Of a DNA stretch of 11,048 nucleotides, positions 1 through 6,018 are shown in pieces. The notes beneath the pieces are model-generated. The model was not told where the DNA came from. It was given only the letters and a program-made list of their open reading frames with translations, and did no database searches. The number at the start of each line of letters is the position of its first letter. Positions within the stretch are counted from its first letter, which is position 1. The position numbers and the translations under genes were made by a program. The stretch spans positions 1-11,048 of the forward strand of contig QMPS01000009.1 in NCBI GenBank assembly GCA_003648675.1, given 5' to 3'. Source of the stretch: Aquificota bacterium. Lineage in GTDB: Bacteria > Thermosulfidibacterota > Thermosulfidibacteria > Thermosulfidibacterales > B14-G1.

Positions 1-962
1 ACCACCTGGCCATTAAACCGGGCAAAGCCCACAATGATGTTTTGGGCAAAGTAGGGATGAACCTCAAAGAAGTAATGATCATCCACCACAGCCCGAATGA
101 GTTCCTTCATATCGTAAGGCCTGTTGGGATCATCGGGCACCAGATGGTTGAGGTCCTCATCCTCCCGATAGGGATCATCGTTGGTCTCCTTATGAGGGGG
201 GTCCTCCAGGTTGTTGCTGGGCAGGAAGCTCATAAGCTCCCGTATCATGAGGAGACACTCTTCGTCGTTCTCGGCAGCAAAATGGGCCACCCCACTGATA
301 GTGTTGTGGGCCATGGCTCCACCCAGCTCTTCCTTTGTTATCTCCTCATGAGTGGTGGCTTTGATAACATCGGGACCCGTGATGAACATATAGCTGGTCC
401 CCTTCACCATAAAGGTAAAATCCGTCATAGCAGGGGAATAGACAGCACCACCGGCACAGGGACCCATGATAGCCGAGATCTGAGGAACCACCCCGGAGGC
501 CAAAACGTTTTTGAGAAAGATGTCAGCATAGGCCACCAAACTGACCACTCCTTCTTGAATCCTCGCTCCTCCCGAATCATTTAGGCCTATGACGGGAGCA
601 CCGTTGCGCACGGCTAAATCCATAATCTTACAAACCTTTTTACCGAACATTTCAGAGAGAGACCCACCAAAAGTAGTGAAATCATGAGAAAAGACATAGA
701 CCAAACGGCCATCAATCTTACCATAGCCCGTCACCACTCCATCGCCCAGGATCTTCTGCTTATCGATTCCAAAATGGGGACACCTATGAACCACAAATCT
801 ATCCATCTCCACAAAAGTGCCTTTATCCAGAAGAATATCCAGCCTTTCTCGGGCTGTGAGTTTTCCCATTTTGTGCTGTTTCTCGATCCTGTCCTTACCC
901 CCGCCCAGCTCTGCCAGTTCATTAAGCCGGCGTAACTCCTGGAGTTTCTCCTCTATGCCCAT
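1..962 (-). CDS. Acyl-CoA carboxylase / methylmalonyl-CoA decarboxylase carboxyltransferase subunit (partial, C-terminus off window)
   Basis: Biotin-dependent carboxyltransferase of the crotonase-fold PccB/MmdA type. It moves a carboxyl group between biotin and a short acyl-CoA such as propionyl/methylmalonyl-CoA, in the cytosol or at the sodium-pump decarboxylase complex. Seen: 320 codons from the start; the family is usually about 510-520 residues, so roughly 200 are missing. Residues 31-46 ([16 protein letters not shown]) are the typical N-terminal signature. [10 protein letters not shown] (130-139) and [16 protein letters not shown] (167-182) form the first acyl-CoA/oxyanion region, and [15 protein letters not shown] follows at 202-216. 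The ATG has a G-run Shine-Dalgarno about 6 nt upstream. The gene is divergent from ksgA. Whether it is a propionyl-CoA carboxylase (pccB) or a decarboxylase alpha subunit (mmdA) depends on partner genes lying left of position 1. Family certain, substrate inferred. Confidence 0.93.
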   Translation of the reverse strand, partial: MGIEEKLQELRRLNELAELGGGKDRIEKQHKMGKLTARERLDILLDKGTFVEMDRFVVHRCPHFGIDKQKILGDGVVTGYGKIDGRLVYVFSHDFTTFGGSLSEMFGKKVCKIMDLAVRNGAPVIGLNDSGGARIQEGVVSLVAYADIFLKNVLASGVVPQISAIMGPCAGGAVYSPAMTDFTFMVKGTSYMFITGPDVIKATTHEEITKEELGGAMAHNTISGVAHFAAENDEECLLMIRELMSFLPSNNLEDPPHKETNDDPYREDEDLNHLVPDDPNRPYDMKELIRAVVDDHYFFEVHPYFAQNIIVGFARFNGQV

Positions 963-971
963 AGAACCCCC

Positions 972-1000
972 CTGACCTGGAGTAAATAAAAATTTAAAAT
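972..1000 (+). promoter_or_regulatory. Candidate sigma-70 promoter of ksgA
   Basis: CTGACC (972-977), a 17-nt spacer and TAAAAT (995-1000) on the plus strand. The -10 matches consensus at five of six positions and lies inside the AT-rich 7-nt array; the -35 matches four of six. The predicted start near 1007 almost coincides with the start predicted for the opposite-strand promoter, so the two promoters would face each other. Confidence 0.38.
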
Positions 1001-1017
1001 TTCGAATGTAGAAAATA
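990..1017. repeat. Short degenerate 7-nt-period AT-rich array
   Basis: Four consecutive heptamers can be read as AAATTTA, AAATTTC, GAATGTA and GAAAATA. The first two differ at one base and the rest are degenerate. It lies between the divergent carboxyltransferase gene and ksgA and overlaps the candidate promoters. It shares its 7-nt period, but not its sequence, with the array at the other end of ksgA. It could also be plain AT-rich promoter sequence. Confidence 0.4.
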
Positions 1018-1044
1018 GTAGCAAAGGGCCTTCTCCAAAGTCAA
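1015..1044 (-). promoter_or_regulatory. Candidate sigma-70 promoter of the carboxyltransferase gene
   Basis: On the minus strand TTGACT (1044-1039) is followed after 18 nt by TACTAT (1020-1015). Transcription would start near 1008 and give a leader of about 45 nt before the ATG at 962. Both hexamers are good, the spacer is slightly long, and no experimental support exists. Confidence 0.45.
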
Positions 1045-1094
1045 TAAAACCCCTGGTCAGCAAAGGATAACAGAGGTTATAAAAGGATTTAACC

Positions 1095-1940
1095 ATGGAG
1101 AGCTGTGTCTCACTATATCGAATGCTTCGCGAGAAGGGGTTCAGGCCTTCCAAAAAACTGGGGCAGAACTTCCTGGTGGACGACAACATCAGAGAGATCA
1201 TCCTGGAAGCCTCCCGCCTCGCTCCCGGGGAGAAGATCCTGGAAGTAGGACCAGGCAATGGCGCATTGACAGTGGGACTGCTGACCAGAGGAGCAGAGGT
1301 GTGGGCCGTAGAAAAAGACACCCAACTGTGCCGGTTTCTTCGGGAACTACTGGGAAACCACTCCACCTTTCATCTCATTGAAGGAGACGCAATGAAAATC
1401 CCCCTGGAAAATCTGCCCCCGGAGAAACTAGTTGCCAACCTCCCCTACAACATCACGTCTCCACTCCTCTACAGGCTGTGGGAAAAAGAGGGCCGATATC
1501 AAAAGATGGCCATTATGGTCCAGTGGGAGGTGGCACAGAGGCTTACAGCACCCCCGGGCACAAAAGACTATTCCCTTCTTACCGTCCTCCTTACCTCCAC
1601 CCACGAAGTGAAAGTGGTCCACCGGGTATCCCGCCACTGCTTCAGGCCCGTGCCCGAGGTGGACTCGGCTATAGTGAAAATCCAATGGCGGGGACCTGTC
1701 ATGGGTCCTTTGAAGGAAACCTACAAGATCCTGGCAGAAGCAGGCTTTCAGCACAGGCGCAAAACCCTGGCCAACAGCCTAAAAAAAGCCATTCCCGGAA
1801 AAGATTGGGAAGAACTGCTGGAAAAAGCGGGAATACCCCCCAAAGCCCGGGCCCAGGAGCTATCACCCGAGGAATGGATCACCCTGGCGAGAGAAGCCAA
1901 CTCCCTCGCTCGAAGTTCAAGGTTCAAAGTTCAACGTTGA
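1095..1940 (+). CDS. ksgA: 16S rRNA (adenine1518-N6/adenine1519-N6)-dimethyltransferase
   Basis: Dimethylates the two adjacent adenines in the 3' terminal hairpin of 16S rRNA, using S-adenosylmethionine, during late 30S assembly. Seen: 281 residues, normal for the family. KLGQNFLVD at 21-29 is the KsgA/Dim1 N-terminal signature. The Rossmann SAM motif is ILEVGPGNGALT (48-59), the acidic residue binding the SAM ribose is in AVEKD (71-75), and the catalytic motif NLPYNI is at 115-120. FRPVPEVDSAIV (183-194) and RRKTLANSL (221-229) are conserved C-terminal elements. ATG at 1095 is preceded by AAGGA at 1083-1087. The family-like sequence ends at about residue 273; the last eight residues (SSRFKVQR) and the stop are encoded by the 7-nt inverted array. 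The gene is convergent with the transaldolase gene. Confidence 0.97.
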   Translation: MESCVSLYRMLREKGFRPSKKLGQNFLVDDNIREIILEASRLAPGEKILEVGPGNGALTVGLLTRGAEVWAVEKDTQLCRFLRELLGNHSTFHLIEGDAMKIPLENLPPEKLVANLPYNITSPLLYRLWEKEGRYQKMAIMVQWEVAQRLTAPPGTKDYSLLTVLLTSTHEVKVVHRVSRHCFRPVPEVDSAIVKIQWRGPVMGPLKETYKILAEAGFQHRRKTLANSLKKAIPGKDWEELLEKAGIPPKARAQELSPEEWITLAREANSLARSSRFKVQR

Positions 1941-1963
1941 ACATTGAACATAGAACCTTGAAC
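1915..1963. repeat. Inverted 7-nt-period GTTCAA/TTGAAC array at the ksgA 3' end
   Basis: GTTCAA occurs at 1915, 1922 and 1929. The reverse unit TTGAAC occurs at 1937, 1944 and 1958, with a one-base variant TAGAAC at 1951, all in 7-nt register. The centre GTTCAACGTTGAAC (1929-1942) is a perfect 14-nt palindrome. RNA from either strand could fold into an AU-rich hairpin made of three six-base blocks with few mismatches. It contains the ksgA stop (1938-1940) and lies between two convergent genes, but has no T-tract, so it is not a canonical terminator. Confidence 0.85.
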
Positions 1964-1998
1964 CCTAAACCCCAAATCCCCTGTCCTAGCCTCTTCCC

Positions 1999-2652
1999 CT
2001 AACCCTTCTCCCCAAAGGCCTTTTTGTAGTCTTCCAGGAAACGGGTGATGCCTATGTCCGTCAGGGGATGCCTCACCATCTGCTTCAGCACTTTAAAAGG
2101 GATGGTGGCTATATCGGCGCCGATAAGAGCGGCTTCCACCACATGTCGGGGATGTCTGACACTGGCCACTATCACTTGAGTCTCCATGTCATAGTTCTGA
2201 AAAATGGGCACAATCTCTCTAATAATATCCATACCCTCGTGGGAGATGTCATCCAGACGGCCAATGAAGGGAGAGACAAAGGTGGCCCCTGCCTTGGCCG
2301 CCATAAGAGCCTGATTGGCAGAGAAGACCAAAGTGACGTTGGTCTTCACACCCAACTTGGAGAGGCGTTTAACAGCCTTGAGCCCCTCTTCAGTCATGGG
2401 AATTTTTATCACCACATTGGGGTGAATAGCCGCCAGTTTCTGGGCTTCCGGCACCATCTCATCAGCAGTAAGGCTTAGAACCTCGGCAGAAACGGGACCA
2501 TTCACAATTTCACAGATCTCCAAAATCACTTCTTCCATAGATCTGCCCGCTTTGGCCACCAAAGAGGGATTTGTGGTGACACCATCCACCACTCCCCACT
2601 CCACAGCTTCTCTAATCTCATCCACTATGGCCGTATCGAGAAAGAACTTCAT
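1999..2652 (-). CDS. tal: Transaldolase, TalC/fructose-6-phosphate aldolase family
   Basis: Small decameric-type transaldolase that transfers dihydroxyacetone units between fructose 6-phosphate and erythrose 4-phosphate in the non-oxidative pentose phosphate pathway. Seen: 217 residues from the ATG at 2652, the family's usual size. [11 protein letters not shown] is at 24-34, the Schiff-base lysine is K83 in KIPMT, and SPFIGRLDD is at 127-135. Compared with E. coli FsaA as I recall it, position 57 is Glu (Gln59 in FsaA) and position 129 is Phe (Tyr131 in FsaA); both favour transaldolase over fructose-6-phosphate aldolase activity. GGTGGAG lies 5 nt upstream of this ATG. A GTG three codons earlier (2661) would overlap that ribosome binding site, so I rejected it. 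The gene appears monocistronic, with its own promoter and convergent with ksgA. Assay would be needed to settle the activity. Confidence 0.94.
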   Translation of the reverse strand: MKFFLDTAIVDEIREAVEWGVVDGVTTNPSLVAKAGRSMEEVILEICEIVNGPVSAEVLSLTADEMVPEAQKLAAIHPNVVIKIPMTEEGLKAVKRLSKLGVKTNVTLVFSANQALMAAKAGATFVSPFIGRLDDISHEGMDIIREIVPIFQNYDMETQVIVASVRHPRHVVEAALIGADIATIPFKVLKQMVRHPLTDIGITRFLEDYKKAFGEKG

Positions 2653-2686
2653 AAACTCCACCCCCTAGCGTTCTCTACTGCACACC

Positions 2687-2715
2687 TTAGTAGCAACAGT
2701 GAAAAGGGGTGTCAA
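2687..2715 (-). promoter_or_regulatory. Candidate promoter of the transaldolase gene
   Basis: Minus-strand TTGACA (2715-2710), a perfect -35, is followed after 17 nt by TACTAA (2692-2687), a weak -10. The predicted start is near 2680, about 28 nt before the ATG. It lies just downstream of the terminator of the preceding gene, as expected for an independent transcription unit. Confidence 0.45.
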
Positions 2716-2747
2716 AGTTGAATCAAAAAATGACTCCTCAAGAAACC

Positions 2748-2772
2748 AAAAAGGGCCTTCCTCAGAAGGCCC
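2748..2772 (-). terminator. Intrinsic terminator of the NarL-type regulator gene
   Basis: GGGCCTTC (2753-2760) and GAAGGCCC (2765-2772) form a perfect 8-bp GC-rich stem with a 4-nt loop. Read on the minus strand the stem is followed at once by five T residues (2752-2748). It begins about 35 nt after the stop of the regulator gene, which it would terminate. Confidence 0.88.
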
Positions 2773-2806
2773 CACTCTAGTTTGCTCGAATCCCCGATAG
2801 ATCCAT

Positions 2807-3445
2807 TCACATATTGAGCTCTTCCTCTCCCAAATCAAAAGGGGTGACTAGACCGGAAAAGAGGGCATACCTCACCAGACCAGCCGTGTTCTTTATCTCC
2901 AGCTTTCTCATTATGTTGTTCCTATGGGTGTTAACCGTTTTGACACTCAAACCCAGGATCTGAGCAATCTCTCTGCTGGTCTTCCCCAGAGCTATGAGCT
3001 TAACCACCTCTTTCTCCCGAGGAGTGAGCTGCCTCTTCCTCTCCTTGCCCTTCAGATCACCCAACTGGGGAAAGTACTCCTCCCCTTTCAAAACCCTCCT
3101 GAGCACATCCAACAACACCTGGGAAGAGACGTCCTTGTCTAGGTAGGCAGAGGCTCCCGCCTCACGAGCCTCCTTCACATAGTCCAAACGATCATAGACG
3201 GAAAGGATTATCACCTTTGTCTCAGGGGAAGACTCTTTGAGCAATTTGGTGATCTCTATCCCATTGAGCCCAGGCATGGCTATATCCACTATAGCCACAT
3301 CGGGCCTGTAAACCCTCACCATCCCCAGAGCCTTCAGACCTTCCTCAGCCTCCCCCACCACTTCAATGTCTCCCTCCGCCTCCAACAAGCGCCTCAACCC
3401 TTCCCTGAACAGCGTATGATCGTCCACCAAAATGACCTTTACCAT
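2807..3445 (-). CDS. NarL/FixJ-type response regulator, REC plus LuxR-type HTH
   Basis: Cytosolic DNA-binding response regulator of 212 residues, normal for the class. The receiver domain covers about 1-120: acidic pocket D8/D9, phospho-acceptor D54 in VDIAMPG, switch residues S82 and Y101, conserved K104. The LuxR/GerE helix-turn-helix is at about 140-200, with LTPREKEVVKLIALGKT, the SREIAQILGLS turn and the recognition helix VKTVNTHRNNIMRKL. ATG at 3445 is preceded by AAGGGG about 7 nt upstream. It is divergent from the kinase operon and ends in its own terminator. NarL-type regulators normally pair with HisKA_3 kinases, whereas the kinase next door is HisKA type, so the two may not be partners. 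Targets are unknown; the repeats in the shared spacer are plausible binding sites. Confidence 0.95.
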   Translation of the reverse strand: MVKVILVDDHTLFREGLRRLLEAEGDIEVVGEAEEGLKALGMVRVYRPDVAIVDIAMPGLNGIEITKLLKESSPETKVIILSVYDRLDYVKEAREAGASAYLDKDVSSQVLLDVLRRVLKGEEYFPQLGDLKGKERKRQLTPREKEVVKLIALGKTSREIAQILGLSVKTVNTHRNNIMRKLEIKNTAGLVRYALFSGLVTPFDLGEEELNM

Positions 3446-3487
3446 ACCTACCCCTTAATCGATTATTTAAAACTTTATGACTACACC

Positions 3488-3515
3488 ATAATATATCTAA
3501 CCGGTGGGTTGGCAA
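3488..3515 (-). promoter_or_regulatory. Candidate promoter of the NarL-type regulator gene
   Basis: Minus-strand TTGCCA (3515-3510), a 16-nt spacer and TATTAT (3493-3488). The start would be near 3481, giving a leader of about 36 nt. The GTGTAA array lies directly upstream, at about -46 to -84. Confidence 0.5.
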
Positions 3516-3526
3516 TTGGGAAAAAG

Positions 3527-3565
3527 TGTGTAATTTCTGTACTTACACAGGGAGAGAGTGTAAGT
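3527..3565. repeat. Triple GTGTAA/TTACAC motif at exact 15-bp spacing
   Basis: GTGTAA at 3528, its reverse complement TTACAC at 3543 and GTGTAA at 3558 alternate in orientation with identical 15-bp steps. The outer pairs extend: TGTGTAA/TTACACA (3527-3533 with 3543-3549) and ACTTACAC/GTGTAAGT (3541-3548 with 3558-3565), the second a perfect 8-bp inverted repeat with a 9-nt loop. Its place upstream of the regulator promoter, between divergent regulatory genes, suggests an operator. No binding protein can be named from sequence. Confidence 0.6.
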
Positions 3566-3627
3566 CTTTAACCGGATAGAACCCATAAAATGTGAACTAT
3601 AGAGACTCCCAGAGCAGAATACTATGT

Positions 3628-3674
3628 TTGACTAGCTTGGAATTGACTAGAAACAGAAAGAAGGTATTCTAGTC
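3628..3674. repeat. TTGACTAG direct repeat with inverted copy across the kinase promoter
   Basis: TTGACTAG occurs at 3628-3635 and again at 3643-3650, 15 bp apart. The second copy also forms a perfect 8-bp inverted repeat, GACTAGAA (3645-3652) with TTCTAGTC (3667-3674), separated by 14 nt. This places one arm at the candidate -35 and the other at the -10 of the kinase promoter, an arrangement suited to a repressor or activator site. Confidence 0.55.
3643..3670 (+). promoter_or_regulatory. Candidate promoter of the kinase/HD-GYP operon
   Basis: TTGACT (3643-3648), a 16-nt spacer and TATTCT (3665-3670), with a predicted start near 3677 and a leader of about 38 nt. An alternative -10, TATGAT (3682-3687), matches consensus better but has no -35 at the right distance. 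Confidence 0.45.
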
Positions 3675-3714
3675 TCAAGGATATGATACACACATCATCC
3701 TAAGGAGGGAAAAG

Positions 3715-4908
3715 GTGAAAAAAACCTCACTTGGGATAAAGGGAATAGATCACCTAACTCTCTGTTATCATATGGTTAAGGCGAAAGAAAAAGATGAGAT
3801 TCTCCAAGCTCTTAAGCTCATACCTTTAGAAGATCTGGGCCTCGAAGGGTTGGTATTGATTATGGAACCCCCATGGGGAGACAAAGAGATCTTCACGTTA
3901 CCTTTCTCCAACCCTGAGCTACTCAAAATGGCCGGAGAAACAGAAAGAAGATGGCGTTTTACTATAGAGTTAGAGAACACCACACTGGGGCACCTCATAG
4001 TATTGCCCTCAAAGAACACCAAAGCAAACCTCGAAAAGAAAAAAGCGTGGCAAATCATAGCCAAAATCCTGGCAGCATCCCTAGAAAAAATCTGGAAGAA
4101 AAAGGAACTTTCCCAAAAGCTACAGGCCCGGGAAGAAGAACTTTTGGAAACAGTGAAAGAACTCAAGAAAAACAAAGAGATCCAGGCCACTTTCATGAAA
4201 CGGGTGGCCCACGAACTGAGGACACCCCTCCACAGCATCATAGGGTTCTCCCAAATCCTGAAAGAAGAGAGAAGCAAACTCCCACCCCACACCCAAAACT
4301 GTCTAAATCACATATTGGAGAAAGCCAAGGAAATGAAAGAAACAATAGAAGACATCACCCTCTTGTGGGAAATGAAAAAGGAAGAGGAAAAACTACACAT
4401 AGAAAACACAGAGCTTCACCCCCTTGTAGAAGACGTGTTAGAAACCCTGAGTCCCTCAATACTGGAGAAAGATCTAAACCTCAAAAGAGACATAGAGGTC
4501 AGCCACGCCCTCCTTGACAGAGACAAAATCCACAGAGCCCTCCACCATCTACTATCCAATGCGGTGAAATTCACCCCTCCCGGGGGAAAGATCGGCGTAG
4601 AGGTGAAAGAAACCCCTGGAGGAATTAAAATATCCGTGTGGGACACGGGAATAGGAATTCCCCCTGAACACATGGAAGAGATATGGGAACCCTTCAAGCA
4701 GCTTGAAGATCCCCTCACAAGAAAGTACCAGGGTATGGGAGTGGGCCTTCCCCTAGTGAGGAGAATTGTCACAGCCCATGGAGGGGATATATGGGTAGAA
4801 CAAGGAGAGGGTGGAAAAGGGGCCCGATTTGTGATGATAATTCCCCAGCCCCCAAGAAAAATTGGAGGACACGATGGAAGAACCAACCAAGATTCTGGTG
4901 GTAGATGA
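3715..4908 (+). CDS. Soluble sensor histidine kinase (HisKA-HATPase)
   Basis: Cytosolic sensor kinase of 397 residues; no signal peptide or membrane segment is visible. Residues about 15-125 form a GAF-like or otherwise unassigned input region, followed by a charged coiled-coil linker (about 125-160). HisKA carries the phospho-accepting H166 in HELRTPL. The HATPase domain has the N box with N282, the G1 box DTGIGIP (310-316), the F box WEPF (324-327) and the G2 box GMGVGL (340-345). All catalytic boxes are intact. The start is GTG at 3715, with a strong TAAGGAGG 6 nt upstream. The last 11 codons overlap the next gene by 35 nt, implying translational coupling to the HD-GYP regulator, the probable phosphotransfer partner. 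The gene looks richer in AAA, AGA and ATA codons than its neighbours. The signal sensed is unknown. Confidence 0.94.
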   Translation: MKKTSLGIKGIDHLTLCYHMVKAKEKDEILQALKLIPLEDLGLEGLVLIMEPPWGDKEIFTLPFSNPELLKMAGETERRWRFTIELENTTLGHLIVLPSKNTKANLEKKKAWQIIAKILAASLEKIWKKKELSQKLQAREEELLETVKELKKNKEIQATFMKRVAHELRTPLHSIIGFSQILKEERSKLPPHTQNCLNHILEKAKEMKETIEDITLLWEMKKEEEKLHIENTELHPLVEDVLETLSPSILEKDLNLKRDIEVSHALLDRDKIHRALHHLLSNAVKFTPPGGKIGVEVKETPGGIKISVWDTGIGIPPEHMEEIWEPFKQLEDPLTRKYQGMGVGLPLVRRIVTAHGGDIWVEQGEGGKGARFVMIIPQPPRKIGGHDGRTNQDSGGR

Positions 4909-5989
4909 CGATCCGGTAAACTTAATGCTCTTGGAAACCATCCTTCAACAGCTGGGCTACCAAGTGGCCAAAGCTGTAACAGGCACAGAAGCTTTAGAAA
5001 AAGCCCAGACAGAAAAACCCAGCATCATCCTTCTAGACATCATGCTCCCCGACATCAGTGGCTTTGAAGTGTGCAAGATCCTCAAGTCCAAGAAAGAGCT
5101 ATCCACCACGCCCATCGTGATGGTGACAGCCCTGGGAGACAGAGAGTCCAAACTCAAAGGGCTAGAGGTGGGTGCCGACGAATATTTGGTGAAGCCCATA
5201 GACAGAGTGGAACTTCTCCTCCGGGTGAAGAACCTTCTGAAGGTGAAAGCCTACAATGACTATCTGGAAGGAATAAAAGACCTCCTAGAGAGGGAGGTAA
5301 ACAAGAGAACCCAAGAGCTCCAGGAAGCCTACAAAAAGCTGGACAATGCCTATCTAGAAATCATTCAGCGTCTGGGGAGAGCCGCTGAGTACAGGGATGA
5401 CGAAACAGGAGAACACATCCAAAGGATGAGTCGGTACTGCCAAATCCTGGCCCGGGAGATTGGCCTGTCCTTAGAAGAGCAGAAAGAGATCCTTTACGCC
5501 TCTCCAATGCACGATGTGGGCAAAATAGGGATCCCCGACAGCATCCTCTTGAAACAGGGACCCCTCACCAACGAGGAGTTCGAAATCATGAAGCGCCACA
5601 CCATTATAGGTGCAGAGATCCTCTCAGGCTCCCAACACCCGGTATTAAAGATGGCGGAAACCATGGCCCTCACCCACCACGAGCGCTGGGATGGCAAGGG
5701 CTATCCCCATGGGCTACAGGGAGAGGAGATCCCTATGGAAGGGCGCATATGCGGCTTAGCGGACTTCTTTGATGCCTGCACCTCCCACAGGATCTACCGA
5801 CCTGCTATGGATAACAGAGAAGTCCTAGAGGTGATCAAGAGGGAATCCGGAAGGCACTTCGACCCTCTGATAGTGGAGGCCTTCTTCGACATATTCCCCG
5901 AAATCCAGGAGATACAAAAAACCTTCCAAGACTCAAGAGCAAAAAGCACCCTGAAGATTTTGGAAAGCTTAAAGAAGGGGGATGAATAA
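4874..5989 (+). CDS. Response regulator with HD-GYP c-di-GMP phosphodiesterase output
   Basis: Predicted cytosolic regulator of 371 residues that hydrolyses cyclic di-GMP under phosphorelay control. The receiver domain is 1-125, with acidic pocket D11-D13, phospho-acceptor D55 in LLDIMLPD, T85 and K107. A coiled-coil linker spans about 130-165. The HD-GYP domain covers about 165-360 and keeps its signature residues: H181 in ETGEH, HDVGKIGIPD at 213-222, H242, HHERWDGKGYP at 268-278 and D297. The metal ligands and the GYP motif are therefore intact, and activity is plausible rather than degenerate. I chose the ATG at 4874 because GGAGG (4864-4868) sits 5 nt upstream; an in-frame TTG at 4862 lies over that site. 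It overlaps the kinase gene by 35 nt. The output could also act by protein contact. Confidence 0.95.
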   Translation: MEEPTKILVVDDDPVNLMLLETILQQLGYQVAKAVTGTEALEKAQTEKPSIILLDIMLPDISGFEVCKILKSKKELSTTPIVMVTALGDRESKLKGLEVGADEYLVKPIDRVELLLRVKNLLKVKAYNDYLEGIKDLLEREVNKRTQELQEAYKKLDNAYLEIIQRLGRAAEYRDDETGEHIQRMSRYCQILAREIGLSLEEQKEILYASPMHDVGKIGIPDSILLKQGPLTNEEFEIMKRHTIIGAEILSGSQHPVLKMAETMALTHHERWDGKGYPHGLQGEEIPMEGRICGLADFFDACTSHRIYRPAMDNREVLEVIKRESGRHFDPLIVEAFFDIFPEIQEIQKTFQDSRAKSTLKILESLKKGDE

Positions 5990-5999
5990 ACCATCCCCC
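5977..5999. terminator. GC-rich hairpin between convergent HD-GYP and ppsA genes
   Basis: GGGGGATG (5977-5984) and CATCCCCC (5992-5999) form a perfect 8-bp stem with a 7-nt loop containing the HD-GYP stop codon. No T-run follows on the plus strand; on the minus strand TTCTTT follows, which is weak. It is best read as a bidirectional, possibly Rho-assisted terminator for the two converging transcripts. Confidence 0.6.
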
Positions 6000-6018
6000 C
6001 TCCAGAACCTAACCTAGA

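Noticed and set aside
42..584. A 180-codon plus-strand frame at the left edge
   Set aside because: It lies antisense to the carboxyltransferase gene, whose minus-strand frame carries clear family motifs. No recognisable domain appears in the plus-strand product.
1915..1963. CRISPR array
   Set aside because: Units are 7 nt with no spacers and change orientation in the middle; no cas genes are present.
1941..1998. Canonical terminator between ksgA and the transaldolase gene
   Set aside because: Apart from the AT-rich array there is no GC-rich stem followed by a T-run on either strand.
2653..2661. GTG at 2661 as the transaldolase start
   Set aside because: It would overlap its own ribosome binding site. 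ATG at 2652 has the correct spacing and gives the standard N-terminus MKFFLDTA.
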